A stretch of DNA of 64,000 nt from contig NC_088301.1 of NCBI RefSeq assembly GCF_032854445.1, positions 24,340,226 to 24,404,225 of the forward strand. Direction: 5' to 3'. Positions 23,221 through 35,582 of this stretch are shown here, one piece after another. Source of the DNA: Liolophura sinensis (Eukaryota > Mollusca > Polyplacophora > Chitonida > Chitonidae). Position 1 is the stretch's first letter; each line of letters starts with the position of its first letter. Position numbers and translations under genes: made by a program. The notes below the pieces were generated by a model. That model made no database searches. It saw only the letters and a program-made list of their open reading frames with translations, and was not told the origin of the DNA.

Positions 23221-24624
23221 CACATATTTTGTGTAAATTCTAACATTTCTCCAAAAACGCTGGACAAGATGAGGATGCAGTATATTTTTTATCTTGTCAA
23301 GTAAACTTTGTGGCTTATATTGCGATGTGGCCAGCCAAGAACTTTGTGTAATTTCTTCCTCCATGTACAAGGATCGTATTGTAATACTTTCCAACGTGTC
23401 TTATTTGTAAAGTGTCTTTGATTTGAATGTGCCTCATAATGTGTGGTGTGAATCTTACAACCAAATACATCTACTGCTGTCTACTACACGGACAGACAGG
23501 TTGAAAAATTACAGCACGCACTGAGACATGTGAGATATATACCAAGGTGCTTGAAGATCAGGTTTTGGGGGTGTTCTTCCTTTATTAGCGTATTTCAGGT
23601 AATTATTTGTAATAGTACATCATAATGGTTGCCAAGGGTATTCTAAAGGTAGTAGTTTATGTTTAGGCTTGTCGTGGGGACCTTGAATAACCTTACATTT
23701 TTGTTTGGTGGGATAGAATTATTTATTTTGACCAAAGTAGGTTGCTTTGCTTTATATTTTTTTTCACCGCCGTTATTTGAGTTGTGAATAAGTGAATCAA
23801 TTGAACTCCCAAAGGCCACGGACGAATGACAGCTGCTTACAGGGGTCGGCATAACTTACCTGTAGGGCATATACAGTTATTTTTACTGTTTTTCTTTTTA
23901 CAAACCCGGACAAAAATGTTACTTACTGCTAAACATCAGAGGATATCAGATTTTCTCTCTCCCTGGGGTCTCATTGTTGTCGATCACAATAACCTTGGCG
24001 ACGTATAAGCCAGTTGTATTCAGAGTACCCAGTCATGAAGAAACCAGACCCGATACGTTTCAGCAAGCCATAACATGCAGTACTCTTTCAGTCACCATGG
24101 ACACTTGCGCATAAAGATATAAGCCTTAAAGCTCGTTATAATTTTATCACCCTTTCTCATGCTCAATTACCTCTGGTTAATTCATGCAAAGTTTATACTT
24201 TGCTCTTTTAATAATTTGAGGTAATTAGGTCAGCCAACCTTTAAAAATGCCCTCCATCACATTGTCGCATTGTCTCACACCTGTTCGAAAATGACAGCAT
24301 CAAATTGAGATGTCTTGTCAAAGTAATTATTACTTCATTATAATAAATTGAGATGGAACTTCAATGAATTGCTGCCGAGCTCCATCCTTGTCAGAAATTC
24401 ACCAAATGTTTTCAAGAATGCTCAGACGATGCTAATTAAGATAACATTTAAATCATCCTGTTTGTCCGTCTGACTTTTATTCTGGTAATGAAGTGACAAT
24501 TTATTGCACATTTTTCTTGGGAGACTGACTGATTGATGATGTGTGTGTTACCTGAAACCGGAAGGAATGACGAAATCACCATATTTTTCATAATATGAAC
24601 TTGATGTTCAGCGGCTTTGCTCTG
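23221..24624. other. AT-rich sequence, no gene recognised
   Basis: No repeat or domain-bearing frame was recognised. Confidence 0.5.
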
Positions 24625-24792
24625 TAATTCTTCAACCTTTCGCACGTTTCTAAGGTGTTTATTCAAGCATATTCTGAAGGCATTATTCTGTGTATCTTGT
24701 ACCAATGTACTTTTGTTTCCAAAACCAGATTGAAAATGTGCATAAATTACTCTGATAGTTACTCTTTTATATGCAAAAAGGTTGAGGAATTA
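24625..24792. mobile_element. TIR element family B (TA-flanked MITE)
   Basis: The left terminus TAATTCTTCAACCTTT (24625..24640) is mirrored by AAAGGTTGAGGAATTA (24777..24792) with one mismatch. The outer TA on each side fits a TA target-site duplication of the Tc1/mariner type. The interior shares AGGTGTTTATTCAAGCATAT and TGTGCATAAATTAC with the copy at 62839..63046 but lacks ~40 bases of it. There is no transposase frame, so it is a non-autonomous element. Confidence 0.82.
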
Positions 24793-25014
24793 GTAATCTG
24801 TCTATATGTACTGGCAAATATGTAATGTATAAGGCCAAATACCCTTGTTCAACAATACACAACAATTGGCTTTCGAAAATCATTTTCATTATTGAAAGAA
24901 ATGAGGCATGTTTTAGGTTAACCTCCCACTAAATGGTTAGACAACTGCTGCTTTAGGTCAGGATGGTTGTCAACTACCCGAGTGAAGCACTGTGGTGTCG
25001 CCCAGGGCCAGAGT

Positions 25015-25124
25015 TGTCCAGTTTTCTCACCCCATACCCCATACAAGTTGGCTTCCACCAATTAAACACACGTATAAAGTGAAATACTTCTATGACAGCA
25101 TAAAAACCACTGATCAAATAAAGG
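25015..25124 (+). mobile_element. Decayed SINE-1 3' half
   Basis: GCTTCCACCAATTAAACACA, CGTATAAAGTGAAATACTTC and CATAAAAACCACTGATCAAA follow the order of the SINE-1 3' half (CCACCATAATG, CGTATAAGTGAAATATTC, TAAAACACCAATCAAA) at lower identity. Confidence 0.6.
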
Positions 25125-25245
25125 AAACAAGAAAACGAAGAGTTCAGTGTTGTTGTTATGATTATCATTGTTTACCTACCTCTTCATCTTCACACACTTG
25201 TAAGTCTACGTCTGCTGTTTGTTTTACCTACATTTATAAGTATAC

Positions 25246-25298
<53 letters not shown>
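25246..25298. repeat. (TA)n microsatellite
   Basis: About 25 uninterrupted TA dinucleotides. Confidence 0.97.
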
Positions 25299-25299
<1 letters not shown>

Positions 25300-25962
25300 C
25301 TTGTATCTTGGACATTGGTATTAGTACAGTAAAGACTTTCAAATGAGATTAAAATTAAATCAAGTCACATCATATTGGTAATTGTTAGTCTGTGACTTAT
25401 GTGTGTCTAGACAGTTCATGAGATTGACCCGACCCCTACCTGAACTATAAATCATGACAACCAAGGTCAAGGTTAATTTACTGGTAGGCCCTATATGCTG
25501 TTAAGGAAAATAACATCTGAATCATTCAGGGGAAATCAAACTACTGACTTTCAGCAACAGTTAGGCTCCCTGATAGTGCACACACTGAAAAACCTTATGA
25601 AATTTACTAAAAAATACCATTCAAAAACTTTATCAGTAAAAAGGATACATATTGCCGTGAATCGCCAACAAATTCTACCCACAGGCAAAGTGCATATTTT
25701 GGCATACTAGAGGAATATAGCTGATCTGTATCCGTTTTTGACTTCTGTGAGGTTCATCGGCCACCACCTGAACAGTACATTTTAACCTTGAAAGTAATGA
25801 ATTACTTTTTCAAATTGTGCCTAATTAAATACTTAGCTGGTTGAGTTTATTGAGGTTTTAGGGTAAACATTAAAATGGATCATTTCCTTCATACATGTAG
25901 CGAGATGTCTTAGAAGTTTTGATATAATTTCTCTATTAAACTACTGTTGTCACATGGCCCTA
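25299..25962. other. AT-rich sequence, no gene recognised
   Basis: A 71-codon frame at 25495..25710 lacks recognisable features. Confidence 0.45.
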
Positions 25963-26172
25963 TTTCTTCTAAAATTTGGGACACCTGGTCTGCTCATTTT
26001 AGCCAATATATATGTAGTTCTGGCAGGAATATTGAGTTTCTTTTTTTCTCACATGGTTAGACCATCTAATGAACAACATACTCATATCTTTTTCATTTTT
26101 CCAATAGGCTGGTTAAGAAATGTAACATTCTACTTTCAACACTGCTAATTTCTGTCCCAAATTTTAGAAGAA
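25963..26172. mobile_element. TIR element family A (TA-flanked MITE)
   Basis: A perfect 19-bp terminal inverted repeat, TTCTTCTAAAATTTGGGAC at 25964..25982 and its complement at 26154..26172, bounds a ~210-bp non-coding element. TA lies immediately outside on both sides (one extra T on the left), which fits a TA target-site duplication. The interior matches 56374..56588 in the same orientation, for example CACATGGTTAGACCATCTAA and CTACTTTCAACACTGCTAAT. A short ORF through it is incidental. Confidence 0.9.
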
Positions 26173-29100
26173 TAACGGAGTGTCATCATTTCCAAAAGTT
26201 CTTATTTCACCTGAAGTGTTGATGTGTTAGAATGCTCTTTCACAAGCACATAAAGGCCTTGAAATAATATTTTTGATGCCAACACTTATGCTTTTCTAAA
26301 CTTAAGGCGAAATACAGTATGCATAAATAAAGATTTGTCTGATGTCTTGTCGGATTGTACATTGTGGGGATTAGCTGATAGGTAATGTCCTATTTCACCT
26401 TACTGTATCCTACATCATCTAACAGTGTCTAACTGTTGTTATTCCACTATTTATCATGCTAACGAGTCTACCAATCCAGACATTCCAGATGAATTGAGCG
26501 AGTGAGAATCATGTTTCACTAGCCAACGTCAGAGCAGTTTCACAGAAGCCAATACTCTTGAAACACCTCTGCAGGAGTCTAGTTAAGTCATTGTCCCGTA
26601 GGAGTTACATAGCTGTTACACCGAGTAAGAAATCACAAAAGGGTTATAGATTTCAAAGGGTAAAGGCTTACATCATAAACTGTAGTGTACTGAAGGTCGT
26701 TTCCTTTGCCTGGAGCAAAGTGGTCAATTGTACTGCACAGCTGAGAGTTGTTAGTGAAGTGTCTCCGGTTTCGAGTCGGCCTGTAATTATTGAAACAGAC
26801 ATGAACGGGAACGTGCAATTACAGGTAGCAGTAACCCAGTTTATTAGATTGGATACACAACTGTTCCAATAACAGCTGGAGACTGTAACCTGGCTGTGGC
26901 CACCTGGTGGAAAAAAGTATTGAAACTTTTTATATTGTGCACAGACTTATTTATGGTGTTATTATTTTCACCTGAGAGGTAAATTCCCCCAAACTTGTTG
27001 GCTTCAAATTTATCTCAACTTTTCTCTCAGAGTTTTAATTCTAGTTTTTTCAACATCAGCAGATTTATCCCAACATCTTTATATTCCAGATTATCACAGG
27101 TTATTGTTTCACCTTCAGATTTAATCAGAAGCTTTTCACCTTGACTAAGACATGGTTTTATAAGCATTTACGTTATGTAACATTTAATCTACTGTTCTGT
27201 GTCATTACTCACCTGTAAGTGATAGAAGTGTCTCTGCATAAACACTCATATAATATACGCATATCAATTAGTAGTAATTAAAACTCTTAGCTGGGAAGTA
27301 TCTTAAGCATGAACTGCCAATGCAAGTAGATATTCAGTGGAAAACTCTTGGGGTGTAAAATTTGAACTTTAAAAGGTGTGTTCAAATGAAGATCTAGTTA
27401 CGGTAGTAGCTGACTTGAAACTCTTTATCTCCATCAGCCTTTTCAGATATGTGGAAAAAAATATCATCTTTACATTTTTGTGTGAAATACATGACAAGGT
27501 ACTGTTTTGAATTAAAATTTTTATAATTAAATAGAAATTTAAACATAAACATGGTTAAGCTTGTTATTGAAAATTATTGCTCAGATTATCACAATCCTTT
27601 AGATGAATGTAGATGTGGTGTGGCCGATGTAAACAACATATTTTCTAGTGTGATACAGGTAAATGTAGAAAACATGTAATTGCAAAAAAAAAAAAAAAAA
27701 AATGGCTGAGTGCAGACATGTTAAGTTTAGTGTGGACTTTTTATGGCCAGATAGGAATTCCTGGATCTGATAAACGATGGTCGTATGCTGATATTTCCAT
27801 GGATGTGTCCAGTATTACAGGTGTTGGCTGTAAAGGTCAAAAGACGTTGGACGGATTCAGAAAACCTGTACTTTTCATGTTCTAAATGAACTTCTGCTTG
27901 CTCTGATCAAGTTGTTATCACCTTCAGACAGCTGCTAAAGACAATACTTTGTACCTAGATCCACATATATTTTAATGAGATGAACACGCACAGGGATGGC
28001 GAGATAACATGCGAGATCTGAGGGGGAAAGCTGTGGTGGGTTTAAAAACTCCTGCCCAAGGTTATATGAGGATAAATCGAAGCTAATAACATGAGGAGTG
28101 TTAATGCCCTGGCCACAGAATTATCATATTATAGTAATTGGCTCACTGGCAAGGATTCCCACGTATACATCTACAGCAAGGTTTATTTCAGGTAGAGCAG
28201 ACGTCATTGATGGCGTCTACATCTCTCACCTGGACATTTACTTGGATGATAGCTCGTTACACACCTTTGAAGTCTTTGCAAGTCCAGGCGAAATACCATA
28301 GGTTGCCTGATGACACTTATCTTCAATAAACATGATCTTACATTGTTTTTCAGCTTATTTTATTAATAACCACCTATACTTTTTGTCACAGTGATCTGTG
28401 TTTGAAGAAAGAAAGATGATAGCATATGTGTTTTAAGCTTTAGAGTTTTGGCACCAATAAGGTGTCATTAACACTTTTCAATATTAGTGTTAAAAATAAA
28501 TAAATTTTTCAATTCATCATGAGTTTCAGCAGGCAAAAAAAAAATGTATGTTTGCATGTTTCAAAGTTTCAAACTGATTAAGAGAGGGAGAGAGAAAAAA
28601 AGAACATGAAACAATATACAAGTGGACTTAGTTTTTTTGGTTTAACATGTGTCATATGTTAAAGGTTTGTAGTGTAGCCAGTGGACAGATATAAACATTA
28701 CTGAGTTATCTATGGGCTGTATGAAAACTGTAGGCTGACAATCTAAGAGTACATTTTAGCCAACTTAAGCGCTTGATAAATGGTTCAGATATACAACTTG
28801 GGTTCATGATGTCAGGGCATCTGTTCTTACCTGTCGTTATGTAAAAGGAGTTGCAGGCTATACGTGTAAGCATTGTTACCCTGTCAGACGCAGTTTTTGT
28901 GTTTGTCTGGGCCCTTACAGAGACTGTGGCCCTTACAGAGACTGTGGCTGCTGAAGAGGTCGTTAGAGGTGCGGGTGGAATCGCCCTCTGCTCCCTCTTG
29001 GTGTGGCGGTCAAGGTCGTCCACTGCTGAGAGGAGATGGGTAGATGGGTACCAGACCAGACACTTAGCTCTGGTCCATGGTAATCACCAATTGGACTGGG

Positions 29101-29592
29101 AGCCAGTGGTGGCACACTGCAGCTTTGTTCTGGGACACTGTTTTCCCAAGCAGTAGCATACCCCTGCCCCCAAGAGTATCCACTGTGTAGTATCCTGTTT
29201 TTGTCGTCACAGTATAAACCTCTGAAGACAAATATAAAAGAAAGAAAAACATACAACACACTTGAAGGCATACATATGGTATTGCTTTATGTATACTTAT
29301 GGTATTATGTATTTATTGCGGAAGATTTTATCATGACGTATAGTTTGCAAAAAATGTAAAAAAATTGTATGCCACTTGCAAGTGACCGTGATTTGCATTC
29401 ATTCACATACGGTTGTCTGTGGGCTGTCTGTGGTTTGTACATAAGGTATAAACTTATTAGCAAGATATCTCAAAAACTAATTTCATATATTAAGCAAGAC
29501 AGTGCAAATTTGGTACTTGCTAACTGACACTTCTGAGTGCAGCAGCTAGGTATGGAGGCTTCTGATACTGCTAGGTTACTTTACCATGATGC
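26173..29592. other. AT-rich sequence, no gene supported
   Basis: Frames of 104 codons (26558..26872) and 67 codons (28098..28301) have mixed composition but no recognisable domain. An A run lies near 27685. An 18-bp direct repeat GCCCTTACAGAGACTGTG occurs twice at about 28910..28946. A more complex stretch at 28840..29160 may be regulatory or repeat-derived. Confidence 0.4.
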
Positions 29593-29605
29593 TATGTAAT
29601 TAATT
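29593..29605. repeat. SINE target-site duplication, left copy
   Basis: TATGTAATTAATT is repeated exactly at 29807..29819. Confidence 0.93.
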
Positions 29606-29806
29606 TTGTGGCTGCTGTGAGTTCAAGTCCAGCTCATGCTGGCTTCCTCTCTGGCCGTACGTGGGAAGGTCTGTCAGCAACCTGCGGATGGACATGGATT
29701 TCCCCCGGGCTATGCCCGGTTTCCACCCACCATAATGCTGGCCGCTGCCGTATAAGTGAAATATTCTTGAGTACGGCGTAAAACACCAATCAAATAAATA
29801 AATAAA
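29606..29806 (+). mobile_element. 5'-truncated SINE (family 1)
   Basis: It starts inside the tRNA-like head just before the B box GAGTTCAAGTCC, so the A box is absent, and it runs through to the AAAACACCAATCAAATAAAT tail. The 13-bp flanking duplication shows insertion by target-primed reverse transcription with incomplete first-strand synthesis. Confidence 0.95.
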
Positions 29807-29819
29807 TATGTAATTAATT
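29807..29819. repeat. SINE target-site duplication, right copy
   Basis: Identical to 29593..29605. Confidence 0.93.
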
Positions 29820-31744
29820 GTGAATCCATTTCCCCCTCTAAATTCTTGCCTCAGATGAGAAGCATTCTGTTGGCCCATACTGGTACCTCTCATTCTTTCT
29901 GGTCAGTTCACTATTGTTGATCTGGAATTTCAGTTGTCGTCTCTAACGACCCCCCTCGCCCCACCCTCAACTTCCACTTCCACTTCAAATTCTTAATCAG
30001 CTACTGTTGTAAGTACCTGGTCAGTTCCATTGTAAAATTTGAATCCCTTGAGAACAACACAGCACAGTCAGCCCCACACACTTTAACACCTCAGTGCAAG
30101 TACTAACGGACCTTCGAAAGTCCCATAGTCAACCCAGTAATAATGTACATAATAGCACATTATGGGGGTCAATTGTTGCATTAGAACCCCTTTAGGGTCA
30201 GTGGAGCGGAACACCTGCACAAGCAAGCATTATATCATTGCCTGTAACCAGAACAGTAACAGCCAGAGCCTTTGATGTCTAAGTAACATTCCCAAACAAC
30301 ATGGTGTATTCTACTTGCAAAGGTGCGAAACTTGCACTTGGATTTAGATTAGCGAGAAAACATTCGCTGTGAAAAGACAGAATAAAGATCTTATCTCTTT
30401 GATCCAAGAAGAAACAAGTTTAAGTAACAATGACCATAATTTGCTGTAACAGATCATATTAGGTTATGTAATTGTTGCTTGTAGGCTTAACAAAGCCGTA
30501 CTAATGTTTGTATGTCATCAGTATTTATTTTTTTATTTGATAGGTGTTTTCTGCTATTACTCAATAATATGTCATATTGTGATGCTTGTCATATATAGTC
30601 AGTAGCTGTTTATTTATTTTTGGTTGCAACAAATTTGCAAATTTATCACTGTTATGATTACATTGATTTTTTTTATCTTGTCCCAACTATAATAAGATTT
30701 TAAGATTTATTCCACATTAGTTAAATAAGTATTTTAATGAAAAATTAACATACTTAATTAATTCAGTTAATATACAAACAAGTAATCCTACATAAAAATC
30801 AAAATTTTTAAAAAATATTCCTGTCCTTCAGTTTGAAAAGTTCATGCATCTGTTACATAACTGACATTACTTAACAAAAACTTTCACGTCCAAACAGGCT
30901 ATATTTTATGACGGAATTAAGCCTTTGGCTGATTTATTGCTAATGATTGACAATTGGGCAATAATCAAACTTCATTGCAGTCATCATATTCATATTGCAC
31001 AGTCTGGCTCTTCTAATATGCTGTCATGATCAGCCAGAAACTGGGCCGGCCTGACACATATTGTTGTTTTTTGATTGGCTGAGTGGCTCGTGCCGGTGTC
31101 ATTTCCTTAAACAAATGGGAAATTGTCACCCCTCCGGTTCATGAAAAGTGGAAGAGTGTGAGGATATATTTTTTCCCCCACTCTGTCAGCGTAGTTTAGC
31201 GTGTGTGGTACTGATAAATTGGGTTGAGTGAGCCACTGTAGACCGCAGAGAGATGCAGCGTTTAAAATTAAAAATCTGCACCTATTAAAACAGACTTAAA
31301 AACTAAACAGTAGTATTATTTGTTTGATTGGGGTTTTATTTGTGCCGGTGGTTGATCGGGTTTGACATGTTGTTCGGTGGTAATGTTTATTTATAAGATT
31401 GAAGTGATGTATTAGTATGTACATGTATATACCAACATTCAGCCGATAAAAGGCATACAGGGGCTAAGGGCAAATAGAATGATAAATTGAAGTGCATGTG
31501 ACATGGAAGACTGACGTCATTAAACACTGTCGTAGAAAACCGAAACTATTTAAGAATTTTTTCCAACCGAGTAAAAATGCTTTTAAAAACATAGGATTCT
31601 ACCTGAGATTGCCTTAGATTTGTGGCACCATATGTGCTGTCTCCATACCTTACATTATTATCCAAGCTGTACAGTGAATTTTTAATATTCACTTCAGGGC
31701 TTTCAATCAACTTAAAAGGTATGAAACACAAAATCATATATAAC
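29820..31744. other. AT-rich sequence with a SINE relic, no gene recognised
   Basis: A decayed inverted SINE-1 3' end lies at about 30522..30600 (TTATTTGATAGGTGTTTTCT, CAATAATATGTC). A more complex, GC-balanced block at about 31020..31250 could be conserved regulatory DNA, which only cross-species comparison would show. Confidence 0.45.
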
Positions 31745-31932
31745 CTAAATGACCTAAAAATTCGACCACAAAAGAGCATTTTTTGAGGCAAATAAATGTC
31801 ACTTGTGGTGCTAAACTTTACTATATCACCCTACCTTCCAAACAAAACTCAAAACACCTTATAAATCACTAGAACTTCCAGAATCTGGAAAAATGAGCAA
31901 TTTAGTCATGGAGGATATTTTAGGTCATTTAG
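31745..31932. mobile_element. TIR element family C (TA-flanked MITE)
   Basis: CTAAATGACCTAAAA at 31745..31759 is perfectly mirrored by TTTTAGGTCATTTAG at 31918..31932. Read as TA plus AATGACC on one side and GGTCATT plus TA on the other, the element has a TA duplication. The interior matches 16711..16912 and 54861..55060 (for example CCTTCCAAACAAA, AAATGAGCAATTTAGTCATG). It is non-coding and ~190 bp long. Confidence 0.85.
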
Positions 31933-32049
31933 TGTAGTCTTAGGAGACAAGTATGGGGCCTTACCTGCTGGGTTAAAGCTGTTCCTTGCCGTCTCATTGA
32001 TGTGTGTTATTTAATGGGTGAGCCCATGGTTTATTGCGGATTAAAGTGC

Positions 32050-32118
32050 TCGGCTTTAGCTCAGCTGACATAGACTCCTGCATTCTTAATGCAGGTAGAT
32101 TGAATCACAAGTATCGGT
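32050..32118 (+). pseudogene. tRNA-Lys-like relic (anticodon-loop CTT)
   Basis: TTAGCTCAGCTGACATAGAC resembles a D arm with A box. CTGCA-TTCTTAA-TGCAG forms a five-pair anticodon stem with a seven-base loop centred on CTT, as in tRNA-Lys. TAGATTGAATCACAA is a degraded T arm. The acceptor stem does not pair well, so this is a pseudogene or the head of a tRNA-Lys-derived SINE, not a working tRNA. Confidence 0.55.
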
Positions 32119-32451
32119 TAACTTTTCAGACATTTCCCCTTTATTTATTGAAAAATCCTTCTCTCGCCCTGACCTTTTTTTTCCGTTTTTAAAATGGCAA
32201 GGTTAGTATAATCCGTTTTTCCATAGCAATCCCCGTGAGTGATTAAGTTGAGCAGATCATTCTGATTTATGAGCAGCTGCAGAGTGGGCTGTAGGCTTAC
32301 GATAGTACTGAGCTGTGAGCAGAGTGGAGCGGAACAGATCACATGATACCAGGAGTGCTAAACACCTACAATAAAATACAGTATCAAGAAGAAAGCTTTA
32401 GATACTCTGCTAGGTGTTTGCAAAATGCTTTTTGTCCTCCATTCCTCCAAT

Positions 32452-32516
32452 CCCCATCACCCCCCACCCCTAACCCCCCACCACCACCCACCCACCCACC
32501 CTGCCCCCCATACCTC
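32452..32516. repeat. C-rich low-complexity tract
   Basis: Runs of C broken by single A or T (CCCCCCACC, CACCCACCCACC). The minus strand could form G-quadruplexes. Confidence 0.85.
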
Positions 32517-35221
32517 TCGTCTTTTTTAGTTATGGGAAATAACAAGAAACACGTCTTAGGTATTGGTTCAGTGAAAATGAAAACATCAAAAGCCAAATTC
32601 TTCAAATTAATTTACATCTTGACAATAATAACGAGAAATTGTGTACAAGATTTGAACAGTCTTAGTTAATTAGTTCTTTTAGATATCTTGAAAACAAGAT
32701 TATGAAATAGAGCATTTGACGAGTCAGCATGACAAATTATGAGTCAGGTGTTAGTTCCCACTTTAATTGTGAAATTTTAACCGTTAATGCATTTTTTGTT
32801 ATTAATCCAAGCTTATAGTTAAGAGTTTATTTCTATAGGAAAGGTAAAGAATTAGATATTAAATATCTTACTTTATGTCCAATAATGTTTAGTGTAACCA
32901 GTTTGTGAGATTTGCTCCCCATTGTTAAACATGCCACAGTCTCATTTGTAATCCCCGTTTCTTGTTCAGCAGTTAAAGTAGCTTTATTACAGGCGTGACT
33001 TGCCCTCCAGCAAAACATGACAAGTCGTCTTAAAGCACACTGATTAAATTAGCATTTAAAAGTTAGACTAACAAATTGGAATGCTGTCTGGAAAATCTTG
33101 TTAGTAAATAAATAAACAGTTTCACTTGAACCGAGGATTCCGTTTCCCAGAGGATTATTTTTGCTCTCTGAGATCAAGTGAAAGACGTCACAATAGCAGG
33201 GATCTGAGAATCATCCTTCATTGACCAGATCAGCCTGTGTGGGAAAAGGAACCTGTTACATAAGACAGCTCTGTCGAATGGCCCAGGGGTAGTGGGGCAA
33301 GGGTGGGATCTTAAGGCCATCAAGGGACCCACCTGTCCTAGTTCAGGTGAGAAGTGAAGTTTTCATGGATGAAAATGCCCTATTGAGAGCACAGGGAAGC
33401 TGCAAAGCTGCAGTCTCCTTCTTACCGACCCCAGTGTGACAATTTTGAATGGCTGAGCTGTGTGCCGTATTGTTCCGTGGGTGTTGCTCTGGACTTAAGT
33501 GGCTATTGTTTGAACTGTCAGTGACGTGCTGTCAGTGTACATGTGAATTGATGTCCTTTTGTTGGCATTTGCACAAATTTGTGACTGCTGCTGATCATGA
33601 CCAATGAATTGGTCCAACTTAAAACTCACCAGTCATTCAACAAAACTGAAAGGTCAATTTGTATAAGAGAATCTCATCACTCTGCCCATTCGTATTATAT
33701 GCAGCTTTTGGGATTTTTTTTCCCACCATTTTTGTCATGGTTGACAGCTGAGGAAAATAGACGTGGTATGAATTCCCGTCAGAATTGCTGAGAAAATGCG
33801 TGGAGAAATGTGTGCTATCTAGCTGGAGAAGCCTGATAGCTGGAGCATTAGCAGTCACATCTAATTGACAAGTTGACAGCTTTTCTTGACCGAAATATTT
33901 CATCATTAAAGAACAACTTCTTGTGTTTCAAGTTCCGTGGTCTCCACAATTCACGCATGCATGTATTTAAACCCCAAGCGCGAAGCTTACTTAGGCGTAG
34001 TACGGACTTAGTCTTAGCTTCAGATCTGAAGCTTCTGTGCGTATCATTTGTGACATGACCATTGAAATATTATCTTCTAAAACAAGAAATGACCAAGCAA
34101 GAGTATCTTAAATTACTGATCATGTGAATGTTCCACTTCAGTGACAATTTAAGCAGAATGGAGGCTTTTGGATTAAAAAAAAAAAAAAAAAAGAAAAAGT
34201 GTGCAGCACATGAAAAATTACAGGTTCTTGAGATAATTTTTCTACACGTTGACATCATTCCGAGCAATTATTTGCTTACATACCTTATGTGGTAAACAAT
34301 ACGCACCCTTGTAGATACGTGAAAAGGGGTGTTTTGTGGGTCATGTTGTATTTTCATGGAATGTGAATTTGCCTGATTCCAGCATCATGCTTTGCTTCTT
34401 TGTGGTCTTAGGCTTTGAAAGTCTCCTTGTCCATTAGGTATAATTTTCTGAATTCTCAATTTATTTTAAAAGCTGAAAATAGGTCTGGCATTTTTTAAAG
34501 TTTTTTTTTCTTGATGTTTTATCTTATGCTCTGTTTGTTCAATGAACTCCTGATACTCGACCTTTTCTTGAGCAACAAGCATTTGGCCAGAGAGTATAAT
34601 AAAAATGTCAGAGGATCTAAGACAATGACAGGCTGTGAGTCGTGTTTTTCCCGACTGAACCTCGTGGAGCTTGCTGCTCTGTCAAATTGGACAAGAAACC
34701 TCGCTGATGTCGTCTTCGTGAGAATCTATAGGGAAAATAAAGGCAGGTCTCATTCATCATGACGTGACAGGCGTTTGGTGGATGGGATGACGTAATGGAT
34801 GCTCCGATTGTCCCCCGTTATAATCCTCCGAGCACAGAGAATCCCTTATCGTTACACATCTCTCTTCAGTCGCCTCTAATTAGTTATTTGTGGAATACCT
34901 TACATATCTTTGCTTTATTAGTTGTTTGAACACTGGATTTCTGGATTTTTCAGTTTAGTTAGTGCAAGTTGGATCGTTACAGTAGCCCATGTAGAGTGGA
35001 TTCGTTTTGGATGATATCAAATAACAATAACAATTGATACATTTTTTGTCTGGATTTTGAGATCATGAATATCTTTTTTATTTTTATTTTTTTGGCTTCT
35101 TTTGTTAGTTTGATGAATTGCTTATTATTTTGACTGTACCACTTGCTTGTTTCATCTTTGTTTATATTTTTAATGAGGAAAGAGTAATTTTGCATAGTAT
35201 GAGGCAGTAGTACGACTTTAA
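32517..35221. other. AT-rich sequence with possible regulatory islands
   Basis: Two blocks are more complex than the background: about 33120..33260, containing GACGTCAC, and about 34600..34890, containing two CRE-like words 28 bases apart (TGACGTGA at 34760, TGACGTAA at 34788). An A run lies near 34174. No gene was recognised. Confidence 0.4.
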
Positions 35222-35582
35222 TGATACATAGACTTGTATACTTTGTTCATTCACCAATGATACATGGACTTGTATACTTTGTTCATTCACCAATGATACA
35301 TGGACTTGTATACTTTGTTCATTCACCAATGATACATGGGCTTGTATACTTTGTTCATTCACCAAAGATACATGGGCTTGTATACTTTGTTCATTCACCA
35401 ATGATACATGGACTTGTAGACTTTGTTCATTCACCAATGATACATGGACTTGTAGACTTTGTTCATTCACCAATGATACATGGACTTGTATACTTTGTTC
35501 ATTCACCAATGATACATGGACTTGTATATTTTGTTCATTCACCAATGATACATGGACTTGTATATTTTGTTCATTCACCAAT
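35222..35582. repeat. 36-bp minisatellite, 10 units, open on both strands
   Basis: Ten nearly identical 36-bp units (ATGATACATGGACTTGTATA plus CTTTGTTCATTCACCA) keep frames open on both strands: a 12-residue MIHGLVYFVHSP repeat forward (127 codons) and VNEQSIQVHVSL in reverse (139 codons). This follows from a unit length divisible by three without stops. No splice or promoter context supports translation. Confidence 0.95.

Noticed and set aside
26558-26872. 104-codon plus-strand frame
   Set aside because: No recognised domain and no splice or promoter context; this length is expected by chance in 64 kb.
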